Part shown: positions 1 through 6,462 of the stretch, piece by piece
Layout of the letters: every line of letters begins with the position of its first letter
Numbering within the stretch: position 1 is the first letter of the stretch
Source of the DNA: RGIG3159 sp034927685
Lineage (GTDB): Bacteria; Bacillota; Clostridia; Oscillospirales; Oscillospiraceae
DNA: 12,372 bases
Direction of reading: 5' to 3'
NCBI GenBank assembly: GCA_034927685.1
Contig: JAYFPO010000006.1
Span: forward strand, 1-12,372
Position numbers and translations under genes: made by a program
The notes under the pieces: model-generated
What the model was told of the DNA's origin: nothing
Seen by the model: the letters and a program-made list of their open reading frames with translations, nothing else
Databases searched by the model: none

Positions 1-795
1 AATGATATCAGATCCATAAAAGACGAGATTGCGGCGTATGATGAGTCCTTTCAGCAGCAAACGGGATATTTTATGGACGGCATTGCGAAAAGAGTCGCAA
101 ATCTGGGTAAAACATCGGGAAAATACCGAACGGCGGTTGTATCTGTTACAGGCGGAATCGGGATCATATCGGGATTCGCGGAAGCCGTATGCGCGATTCT
201 TCAGCACTGCGCCGTTGACGCTTTTGTTACGCAGGCGTGCGACGTAGACGGACTCTATGAAGCGATGACAAACCATGCCGACATGATTTTTATGGCGGAT
301 GATGCTAGGTTTGTGGCGTTCGGAGTTTCGACACGCGCGATTGCTGAAAATGGGGAATGTACGGGGGCCGGATTCGCGGAAGCGCTGGTCTGCGCCATGG
401 GAGATAACCGGGAAAAGGTACTGGTGCTGGGCGCGTCTACCGTAGGCAGGGCCGCTGCCGCCTATTTATTGGAAAAGGGGATTCCGGTAGATCTCTATGA
501 TACGGACAAGCGCGTATTAGCGGATGCAGAACTGCACGGTGACGGCATGACGAAGCTGGAGAAAGCCCCCGCGCTGAAAGCGTATCGGTATCTCTATGAT
601 GCAACGACTTCCGCTGATTTTATTACAGCGGACGATGTCAGCGCCGATACAGTGGTATCCGCGCCGGGAATGCCGCGCGGTATGACAAAAGAAGCTTGCA
701 GGATCGCAACGATGATCCACAACCCCCTGGAGTTGGGCGTTATTACCATGTATTATGAATGCGTCAGGATCATGGAATCACGTGAAAGCGCGTGA
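1..795 (+). CDS. pylD: PylD, 3-methylornithyl-N6-lysine dehydrogenase (5' end cut by window)
   Basis: Last enzyme of pyrrolysine biosynthesis: it oxidises 3-methylornithyl-N6-lysine, and the product cyclises to L-pyrrolysine. The frame is open from base 1, so the ATG at 73 is internal; 264 residues are visible, close to the family length of about 260-270, so only a few N-terminal residues are missing. Family features seen: a Val-Thr-Gly-Gly-Ile-Gly-Ile-Ile segment (visible residues about 48-56), an MADD motif (about 98-101), and a Rossmann NAD-binding segment reading VLVLGASTVG (about 140-149) followed by an acidic strand end, LYDTDK. The dinucleotide loop reads GASTVG rather than the usual GxGxxG. 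A conserved PGMP turn and an NPLELG segment follow near the C-terminus. The stop is TGA at 793-795, 18 bases before pylSn, so the two are probably co-transcribed. Recognised by memory of archaeal PylD sequences; identification is secure. Confidence 0.93.
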   Translation, partial: NDIRSIKDEIAAYDESFQQQTGYFMDGIAKRVANLGKTSGKYRTAVVSVTGGIGIISGFAEAVCAILQHCAVDAFVTQACDVDGLYEAMTNHADMIFMADDARFVAFGVSTRAIAENGECTGAGFAEALVCAMGDNREKVLVLGASTVGRAAAAYLLEKGIPVDLYDTDKRVLADAELHGDGMTKLEKAPALKAYRYLYDATTSADFITADDVSADTVVSAPGMPRGMTKEACRIATMIHNPLELGVITMYYECVRIMESRESA

Positions 796-810
796 AAGAG
801 AGTGTGAGCG
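781..810 (+). repeat. Imperfect tandem 10-mers across the pylD stop
   Basis: Three consecutive 10-base units (cgtgaaagcg, cgtgaaagag, agtgtgagcg) cover the last codons of pylD, its TGA and the pylSn leader. The first two match at 9 of 10 positions; the third is more diverged. The pylD stop lies inside the second unit, so a small slippage duplication may have set where the protein ends. The purine-rich units are also the only candidate ribosome-binding region for pylSn. Confidence 0.45.
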
Positions 811-813
811 CGG

Positions 814-1128
814 ATGGAACCAGAAAAAATAAAAAGGTATGTATATAAAAACCAGAGCATATTCGATATGGTCAATACGGTCAAGCTGTGGCCGTCGAGA
901 AGCGGGATCCTGCATGGCGTAAAACAGGTTGTGCATAAGGGCAAAATGATCGAGATCACAACACATTGCGGAGAGACCTTTGTCGTATGGGATTCCAAGA
1001 ACAGCAGAAGCATCCGGTGGCTCAGAAACCGCTGGTTCCGGAAACCGTGTCCGCATTGTAAGGTTCCCGAATGGAAATTGCAGAAATATTCATCTACCGT
1101 TTTTACGGGAGATGCACGAAAGCTGTAG
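814..1128 (+). CDS. pylSn: PylSn, N-terminal tRNA(Pyl)-binding domain of split pyrrolysyl-tRNA synthetase
   Basis: This 104-residue protein is the stand-alone bacterial equivalent of the N-terminal domain of archaeal PylRS. It binds tRNA(Pyl) tightly and makes charging by PylSc specific. The order of conserved elements matches the family: KLWPSRSGILHGVK (24-37), ITTHCG (48-53), the basic run SRSIRWLRNRW (64-74), and CPHCKVPEWKL (79-89). The expected zinc ligands are present: His34, Cys52, Cys79 and Cys82. The start at 814 follows pylD by 18 bases; its ribosome site is only weakly visible. The stop is an amber codon (TAG, 1126-1128), unusual for a gene of the amber-reassigning system. Readthrough would meet a second TAG at 1174 and end at TGA 1183-1185. 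pylSc starts 13 bases after the stop, in the +1 frame. Confidence 0.94.
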   Translation: MEPEKIKRYVYKNQSIFDMVNTVKLWPSRSGILHGVKQVVHKGKMIEITTHCGETFVVWDSKNSRSIRWLRNRWFRKPCPHCKVPEWKLQKYSSTVFTGDARKL

Positions 1129-1141
1129 AAGTGGAGGATAT

Positions 1142-1984
1142 ATGGAGATCGGTCTGACGTCGGCTCAACAGAATAGGTTGATTGAATTGGGAGAAGATAC
1201 GGACCATTTATCTGTTCTCTTTTGTGACGCCGAGGAATGCAATCGCTTCTTTCAAAAAACAGAGGAAGCGCTGGTGAAAAAAAACAGAGAAAAGTTATCG
1301 GCATTGATGAAAGGCGAAAGACGTCCGTCGCTGTGCGGTCTGGAAGAGACGCTGGCCGCTGCGTTGCGGGAAGAAGGTTTCCTTCAAGTGACAACGCCGA
1401 TTATTCTATCAAAGAAATTTTTAAACAGGATGACAATCGACGACTCGCATCCGCTTAACGATCAGGTATTCTGGATTGATAAGAACAGCTGTCTTCGTCC
1501 CATGCTTGCGCCGAATTTATATGATATCTCTAAAAAACTGATGGCGGTAGCGCCGTTTCCGCTGCGTGTGTTTGAGATTGGGTCATGTTTCAGGAAAGAA
1601 TCGGAAGGGAAATCCCATTTGAAGGAATTTACCATGCTCAATCTGGTAGAATGGGGATTGAAAGAAGAAGACAGAGTGGAAAGGCTGAAACAGTTGGCAA
1701 AGATCACAATGAACGCCGCGGCAATCGCTGATTACCAAATCGTCGAGGAAGATTCTACCGTCTATGGCAAAGGGCTGGACATTGTCGATACGGACGGTTT
1801 GGAATTGGCCTCGACATCAATGGGTCCTCATAAGCTTGACGCTGCATGGAAGATATCCTGCACGTGGGTGGGGCTCGGATTTGGATTGGAGAGACTATTG
1901 ATGTCCAGGGAAAAGTCCAATGGAATTCACAGGTATTCAAAGAGCCTTTCTTATTTGGACGGGGCGTATTTGTCAATTAAATAG
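1142..1984 (+). CDS. pylSc: PylSc, catalytic domain of split pyrrolysyl-tRNA synthetase
   Basis: Class II aminoacyl-tRNA synthetase core, 280 residues, that activates pyrrolysine with ATP and charges tRNA(Pyl). Clear family landmarks: LRPMLAPNLYD (118-128; Ala123, Leu126 and Tyr127 line the amino-acid pocket in archaeal PylRS), motif 2 VFEIGSCFRKE (143-153, with Arg151), MLNLVEWG (165-172, with Asn167), TVYG (206-209, Tyr208), and motif 3 GLGFGLERLL (244-253). The segment ASTSMGP (223-229) differs from the archaeal SSAVVGP at pocket positions. The ATG at 1142 is preferred over the in-frame ATG at 980 because it has a GGAG site (1134-1137) and starts exactly at the bacterial domain boundary; 980 lies inside pylSn. 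The stop is TAG at 1982-1984; readthrough would add 21 residues to a TAA at 2045. It probably works with PylSn and an unseen pylT. Confidence 0.95.
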   Translation: MEIGLTSAQQNRLIELGEDTDHLSVLFCDAEECNRFFQKTEEALVKKNREKLSALMKGERRPSLCGLEETLAAALREEGFLQVTTPIILSKKFLNRMTIDDSHPLNDQVFWIDKNSCLRPMLAPNLYDISKKLMAVAPFPLRVFEIGSCFRKESEGKSHLKEFTMLNLVEWGLKEEDRVERLKQLAKITMNAAAIADYQIVEEDSTVYGKGLDIVDTDGLELASTSMGPHKLDAAWKISCTWVGLGFGLERLLMSREKSNGIHRYSKSLSYLDGAYLSIK

Positions 1985-2019
1985 TACGGATTATGTTTCT
2001 TTGAAAAGGGGGACAAAAT

Positions 2020-2859
2020 ATGTATTATGATGAGAAAAACGAAATAAAAAACGGCCTGTACTCGATCGGCGCAATGTCGGAGGTAACGGGCCTGTCAGTC
2101 ACGGCCATACGATACTACAGCGAGAAGGGATTAATCGTTCCGAGCTATATCGACAAAAGTACCGGATACCGTTATTTTTCCAGCAGGCACGTCTGGAAGC
2201 TGGAAATCATTAAAATGTATAAGAAACTGGGTTTTTCTTTGGATGCTATCCTCGAACTGCAGGAAACCAAGCGGCTTGACGTATTGGAGCAGATTATAGA
2301 CAAAAGCGAGCAGAGCGTACAAAAAAAAATAGAGGAGTACAAGGAAACGCTCGTAAATCTGAACTGGCTAAAAGAGCAATGCAATGTTTTCCGGCAGGCA
2401 AAGCCGGAAGACGGCTTCGTGATTCGACACATTCCGGAGCGAAAAGTTTTATATATGACGGCCAAATCCGATTCCGACATATGGGATTTGGCCATGCTTC
2501 ACCAGAAGAAGATCACAAAAGAGCTGCAAGTGCAGAGAACCATTCAGAGATGTTACGGTTATGTTTTGAAAGACGACTTCCTGCAGCAGGGAGAACTGAA
2601 AATCGAAGGAGAGTATATTAATCTCGGCAGCTATTATTCCTGCAAAGAAGAAGATCTGAAGATACTGCCGGCGGGAAATTATCTGTGTTCGAGAAAGACC
2701 TTCGCCGAATGGAACCAGAAAGAGTGGATCCAAAGAGTATTGGAGCGGGTTAAAATGCTGAAAATCGAGCCGGATATTATGGTATTTGAGGAAGTGTCGT
2801 TGTATTTGTTGAGTTTGGAAGATACGATTTACGAACTTCAGATTCGAATATCGGAATAG
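2020..2859 (+). CDS. MerR-family transcriptional regulator with effector-binding-like C-terminal domain
   Basis: A 279-residue regulator. Residues about 14-82 form a MerR winged helix-turn-helix (YSIGAMSEVTGLSVTAIRYY, then GLIVPSYID, TGYRYF and KLGFSLDAI). Residues about 88-120 look like the dimerising coiled coil. The rest (about 132-279), beginning IRHIPERKVLYMTA, resembles the GyrI-like small-molecule domain of BmrR-type regulators, with the usual IPER-type entry strand. It starts 35 bases after pylSc behind an AAAGGGGG site (2005-2012) and is followed directly by an intrinsic terminator, so it reads as the last gene of the pyl transcript. This suggests, without proving, that it controls pyl or methylamine genes or itself. 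The ligand is unknown. The stop is TAG (2857-2859), the third amber stop in a row. Confidence 0.88.
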   Translation: MYYDEKNEIKNGLYSIGAMSEVTGLSVTAIRYYSEKGLIVPSYIDKSTGYRYFSSRHVWKLEIIKMYKKLGFSLDAILELQETKRLDVLEQIIDKSEQSVQKKIEEYKETLVNLNWLKEQCNVFRQAKPEDGFVIRHIPERKVLYMTAKSDSDIWDLAMLHQKKITKELQVQRTIQRCYGYVLKDDFLQQGELKIEGEYINLGSYYSCKEEDLKILPAGNYLCSRKTFAEWNQKEWIQRVLERVKMLKIEPDIMVFEEVSLYLLSLEDTIYELQIRISE

Positions 2860-2873
2860 AATATGAGCATTTT

Positions 2874-2907
2874 TATCGGCGGTCAGATGGGACCGCCGAT
2901 ATTTTTT
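2874..2907 (+). terminator. Intrinsic terminator closing the pyl/merR unit
   Basis: An 11-base-pair perfect stem (2874-2884 with 2891-2901, GC-rich core ATCGGCGGTC/GACCGCCGAT) with a six-base loop AGATGG is followed at once by TTTTTT (2902-2907). It lies 14 bases after the TAG stop of the MerR gene. Ribosomes reading through that TAG would enter the hairpin before meeting any other stop. Confidence 0.92.
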
Positions 2908-3457
2908 GCAGTAAACTTCCCGGTCAGCTTTGAAAAGGAGAAGGTACCATTCATGGCTCAAAGTCGAAAGGCATAAAAAGAGACAAGGTTTGAAACCTCT
3001 GTTGGTAATGAAAGCAACCACGTAAGCCTTCCGAAAGGAGACAGAAAACCATGTCCGCGGAGATTGTACGGTTGAGTCAAGTACTATTGCAAAATTGTTT
3101 CCGGCTCGGACAAATTGGAAGCATGCCTCGGGGATATTTTTGATTTTCTGACGAATGCATTGGTCATTTACGCGAGCGAACTGGCGGCTGAAAACCAAAA
3201 GAACGTTTCGTAGCATTTTTGGACGGTGACTTATGCAGCCTGAACTCCGCCGGCCGTCCCTCCTGGGCGATCAACGTGCAAGTAATATTTGTAAGTAATC
3301 TCGTATATAGAATGAGATAAATGGAAGAAATAGAGGATTGCCGGAATATATGGCGATATCTGGAAGCTGTTTTGTAAAATGAAAAGGTGTAGAGCAAAGA
3401 CCGTTTCGTTTTTTGTTTTTCATATTTTGGGAGAATTTTCCTAGTTTTTGCCACAGT

Positions 3458-3480
3458 TATTTATGCGATTACCATAAATA
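3458..3480. repeat. 8-bp perfect inverted repeat (possible operator)
   Basis: TATTTATG (3458-3465) and CATAAATA (3473-3480) are exact reverse complements separated by seven bases (cgattac). The dyad lies just upstream of an AGGAG site (3486-3490) and a very short open frame at 3501. It could be a protein-binding site or a small hairpin. No T-run follows, so it is not a terminator. Nothing ties it to a specific regulator. Confidence 0.35.
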
Positions 3481-3500
3481 GTGAGAGGAGTGGATCTTAA

Positions 3501-3548
3501 ATGATACACGAGCGGAATATGTCAGTTTTTTGTGCGAAGGGATATTGA
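3501..3548 (+). CDS. Possible 15-residue peptide or truncated gene start
   Basis: An ATG at 3501 is preceded by AGGAG ten bases upstream and opens a frame of 15 codons (MIHERNMSVFCAKGY) ending in TGA. The spacing is longish but workable. It could be a leader peptide, or the surviving start of a gene whose body was lost, since no long frame follows. It is listed only because the ribosome site is better than elsewhere in this interval; it may be chance. Confidence 0.18.
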   Translation: MIHERNMSVFCAKGY

Positions 3549-4130
3549 CTCTCGAGTTGCATGAGAGCTTAATATATCTATACAGAGTATTTGTTAATCA
3601 AAAAATGAGGGTTCAAAAAATAGCAACTCATAGATGATGTTGTGAACCGACCAAAGTTATGAAAGTTGTGCATGAGGCTTCCGTCACGAAGGTGCGGTCT
3701 GAATGCGATGCGCGGGGCATCCTACTCTTGGGAAATGGACATGGCAGGCGGCTGGTTTGGTTTGCGATTTCACCCGGCTCCCACATAGATTGGTCTTTTT
3801 GTGGTTACGGTATGGGAAGTGCAGAGGATGCGGGCACAGAGGCTATCCGCCGACCTCGGATCATCGCGCGAGTCGCCTCGCCGCCGAGCGAACAAGAAAA
3901 GTGAGTCTTTCCGGTTCCGCCGAGAAATATGACAGTATGAACACCGTAATATAGGAGACCGGGGAAAGCCGGAAGATTTGGGCCGTGCCCAGCTGGCACG
4001 CAGGACGGCAAAATAGAGCCGCAATGCCGGCTCCGGGAATGGAATGCCCCCGCATTTTTGACAACGCGATCCCACTGCATTGCTTTTTCGGCAGGATCGT
4101 TCAGCATCAACCAGCATAGAGAAATGATCG

Positions 4131-4394
4131 TTAAAGAGAAAGATCATTGGTATTGAGAAGCCCCAGTTGCATAGAGAAGACCGCGGTTGTGACACCCCGG
4201 TTCATCTCGAAGTGATTGGAAACGGTTTCGCTCATAATCTTACTTGTCCTTGCTATTGTACTCAGCGCCACAGCGATCCAGGTCAAGACTACGCCTACGG
4301 AACGTTCGACGAAAGCCTTGGTTTTCGGTGCGCGGAGGTAACCTCTGCATTGGTCAGGCTTTTTAGCCGCGGGATTTCCTTGCGGCTTTGTCAT
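4131..4394 (-). pseudogene. Small minus-strand frame with perfect SD, possible remnant of a MalG-type ABC permease
   Basis: The minus-strand ATG at 4394-4392 has a perfect AGGAGG (4407-4402) seven bases upstream, the best translation start in the 2 kb gap. The 87-residue product starts with a polar, basic segment (MTKPQGNPAAKKPDQ), then KTKAFVERSV and one hydrophobic stretch VGVVLTWIAVALSTI (33-47), and ends with MQLGLLNTNDLSL. The basic head followed by a first membrane helix resembles the N-terminus of MalG-type sugar ABC permeases, and QLGLLNT recalls a mid-protein motif of the same family. That would fit a gene with an internal deletion and a later frameshift. This is from memory and is weak. 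The alternative is a genuine small membrane protein. The normal permease length is about 280 residues, so as it stands it could not be a working transporter. Confidence 0.4.
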
Positions 4395-4407
4395 TAAAAT
4401 GCCTCCT

Positions 4408-4824
4408 GTAAATGGTTTACATTTTGCGACGCAAACCATGATGCAGAGGTCTTTACGGGATGCACCATCCGTTCGGAATCGATGCACCATTTGACCGGTC
4501 GAGATTCAGTCTGCTTTCACTCCACTCCTTTTTTCTGCGCGGTGTTGCCATTAATAATCTTAAAAACAGGATGAAATACCATGGAAAATTAGAAGTAAAA
4601 GCGAGATCTAAATAAGGGACCAGTGCATTGCCGCGTATTAGAGAGCCATAGACAGAGGGCCATTTCCTTTTGGAATGTATTGCATTGATCATTGCAGGAG
4701 TACGGAAGAGAGCAGATTGTTTTACGAGTATTTATCCATGAACTTTGTGAATTATGCTAGAATTAGTGGTTGATTCAATGTTCGGTTCGCTGCAGAATTA
4801 TAGAGGGATGTAAGACGCAGCATT
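4408..4824. other. Non-coding or decayed stretch upstream of the ABC operon
   Basis: No gene is recognised here. A minus-strand frame (4453-4692) has no convincing ribosome site or family features. The AT-rich stretch around 4715-4765 (tttatccatgaactttgtga followed by attatgctagaat) is the likeliest place for the promoter of the transporter operon, with TAGAAT or TATGCT as possible -10 elements. No well-spaced consensus -35 is visible, so no exact promoter is called. Confidence 0.35.
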
Positions 4825-4851
4825 CGAAACTTCTGACAGTAAGTCGTTTCG
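4825..4851 (+). promoter_or_regulatory. Leader hairpin upstream of the transporter operon
   Basis: CGAAAC (4825-4830) pairs with GTTTCG (4846-4851), and inside it GAC (4835-4837) pairs with GTC (4843-4845). This gives a nine-pair stem with a four-base bulge and the loop AGTAA. It sits about 80 bases before the chosen ATG at 4930, in the probable 5' untranslated leader. No T-run follows. The role is unknown; it also makes the ATG at 4855 a poor start because no ribosome site precedes it. Confidence 0.35.
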
Positions 4852-4929
4852 TAAATGAGAACAATTGCGCTGCGCTATGGAGCAGCACAGTGTCCTGTTT
4901 ATGATAAAATGGAAGGAAAGATACGAAGT

Positions 4930-6462
4930 ATGGAAAATGATTACATGGTAGAAATGCGGCACATCACGAAATCATTTGGAAAGCTTGTCGCCAACAATGA
5001 CGTATCACTGAAAATTAGGAAGAGTGAGATTCACGCTTTACTGGGTGAGAATGGCGCTGGCAAATCCACGTTGATGAATGTGCTGTATGGTCTCTATGGT
5101 AAAGATGAAGGCACCATCCTCTGGGAGGGGCAGGAAGTCTCCATCAAAGACCCGGACGAGGCGATCAAGTTAGGGATTGGAATGATCCACCAACATTTCA
5201 TGCTGGTTAAGAAGTTTACCGTATTGGAAAACGTAACTTTGGGCATGAAGGAAGGAAAGTGGATTGAAATCCCTGTTGACAAGATCCGTGCAAAAATCAT
5301 GGAACTGTCTGATTTGTATGGATTGAACATCAAGCCGGACGCCAGAATTGAGAATCTGACTGTTGGCGAGCAGCAGAGAGTGGAAATCGTCAAGGCACTT
5401 TACCGAAACTCCAGACTGCTGATCATGGATGAGCCGACAGCGGTACTGACACCCCAGGAAGTATCCAAACTGTTTGAGGTGCTCCACAAGCTGAAGGCAG
5501 AGGGAAAGTCAGTCCTCTTCATCAGCCATAAGCTGCCTGAGGTTCTGGAAATCAGTGATACGATCTCCATTATGAGAGATGGCTGCATGGTCGAGGAAAT
5601 GGACAACCATCCTGACTTGAATGAACGGCAGCTTGCGAGCGCTATGGTAGGCCGTGAAATTCTTCTGGATATCGATAAAAGCGAGTATCATCCTGGAGAT
5701 GTCGTCCTGAAGCTGACAGGCGCCGGCTGTGATGGCATGAATATCTCCTGCGGCGTGAAGGACTTCTCACTCGAGGTTCACAGAGGAGAGATCGTGGGTC
5801 TGGCAGGTGTGGATGGCAATGGACAGACAGACCTGTCCGAGTTGATTATGGGTCTGCGCAAGCTGACAACAGGCAAGATCGAGTTTCTTGGACAGGACAT
5901 CAGCAACTTGACAACCAAACAGAGAAGAGAACTTTCTTTGGGATATATTCCTGCCGATAGAATGAATTCAGCAATGGTTGGAGAACTGTCTTTGAAGATG
6001 AATATGGCGCTCAACAAGCCGGATCAGGCGCCCTTCGGAAGCAAATGGGCAATCAACCAGAAAGCTACCAGCAAATACACGCTGGAAAAAATGAAGGAAT
6101 TCAATGTCGTTGCGGTCAGCGATGAGGAACCTGCAAAGAACTTGAGCGGCGGCAATCAGCAGAAACTAGTTCTGGCCCGCGAGGTTGGAGAAAAGGTTGA
6201 TTTGATTATCGCGGTGTATCCGACCAGAGGCTTGGATATTGATGCAACACACTTTGTGTTTGATACCATGCTAAAAGCAAGGGACAATGGAACCGCAGTC
6301 TTGTATATCTCGACGGAGCTGGAAGAAGTCCTGCAGTTAAGCGATCGGATCGGCGTTCTTTATGAGGGCGGCCTGAACGGAATCATGCCTGGTAAGCGTG
6401 CCGATGTCACAACGATCGGACTTTTGATGGCAGGTAAGAAAGCTGAGGTGTTAAGCGAATGA
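4930..6462 (+). CDS. Double-domain ABC transporter ATPase, NupO/YufO (BMP-linked nucleoside-type) family
   Basis: Cytoplasmic energy subunit of an importer: 510 residues with two ATPase domains in one chain, as in nucleoside and simple-sugar systems. Domain 1 is complete: Walker A GENGAGKST (39-47), signature LTVGEQQR (143-150), Walker B LLIMDEPT (163-170) and switch His200. Domain 2 has the degenerate Walker A GVDGNGQTD (293-301, no Lys), signature LSGGNQQK (405-412) and Walker B-like LIIAVYPT (425-432), with TRGLDI following. This asymmetry is normal for the family. The start at 4930 is chosen over 4855 because GGAAGGAAAG (4911-4920) lies nine bases upstream and the protein then begins a few residues before the first ATPase strand. 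Its TGA overlaps the next gene's ATG by four bases (ATGA), indicating translational coupling. Confidence 0.93.
   Translation: MENDYMVEMRHITKSFGKLVANNDVSLKIRKSEIHALLGENGAGKSTLMNVLYGLYGKDEGTILWEGQEVSIKDPDEAIKLGIGMIHQHFMLVKKFTVLENVTLGMKEGKWIEIPVDKIRAKIMELSDLYGLNIKPDARIENLTVGEQQRVEIVKALYRNSRLLIMDEPTAVLTPQEVSKLFEVLHKLKAEGKSVLFISHKLPEVLEISDTISIMRDGCMVEEMDNHPDLNERQLASAMVGREILLDIDKSEYHPGDVVLKLTGAGCDGMNISCGVKDFSLEVHRGEIVGLAGVDGNGQTDLSELIMGLRKLTTGKIEFLGQDISNLTTKQRRELSLGYIPADRMNSAMVGELSLKMNMALNKPDQAPFGSKWAINQKATSKYTLEKMKEFNVVAVSDEEPAKNLSGGNQQKLVLAREVGEKVDLIIAVYPTRGLDIDATHFVFDTMLKARDNGTAVLYISTELEEVLQLSDRIGVLYEGGLNGIMPGKRADVTTIGLLMAGKKAEVLSE

Larger units (their letters stand above)
2908..4130. other. Gene-poor interval, possibly decayed coding DNA
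   Basis: No gene is recognised in this 1.2 kb. All six frames are broken by frequent stops, and the short frames present (for example 3659-3904 on +, 3770-4195 and 3164-3454 on -) are rich in Arg, Ser and Cys and match no family known to me. One + strand stretch, open from the TGA at 3075-3077 to a TAG at 3210-3212, has a protein-like composition (it includes SDKLEACLGDIFDFLTNAL) but no start codon. A short AT-rich dyad and a mini-ORF near 3458-3548 are listed separately. No transposase, tRNA or repeat array is visible. Confidence 0.5.

Noticed and set aside
980..1141. Longer pylSc start at ATG 980
   Set aside because: It overlaps pylSn in another frame, has no ribosome site, and the extra residues do not resemble any PylRS linker. 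The ATG at 1142 has a good site.
2449..3216. 255-residue open frame on the minus strand
   Set aside because: It lies mostly antisense to the clear MerR gene and crosses the terminator. Its Phe/Arg/Gln-rich composition is typical of a shadow frame, and no family features are seen.
3703..4134. Frame that becomes 143 codons long if TAG is read as Pyl (in-frame TAG at 3952 and 4117)
   Set aside because: This was tempting next to pyl genes, but the composition is Arg/Pro/Cys-rich, there is no ribosome site, and it does not resemble MtmB, MtbB or MttB. Probably chance.
4590..4640. ATCTAAA near 4606 as a pylT anticodon loop
   Set aside because: The flanking bases do not pair into an anticodon stem, and no acceptor or T-arm can be drawn.
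4855..4929. Upstream ATG of the ATPase gene
   Set aside because: No ribosome site precedes it, since a hairpin ends four bases before; the ATG at 4930 has GGAAGGAAAG and gives the family length.
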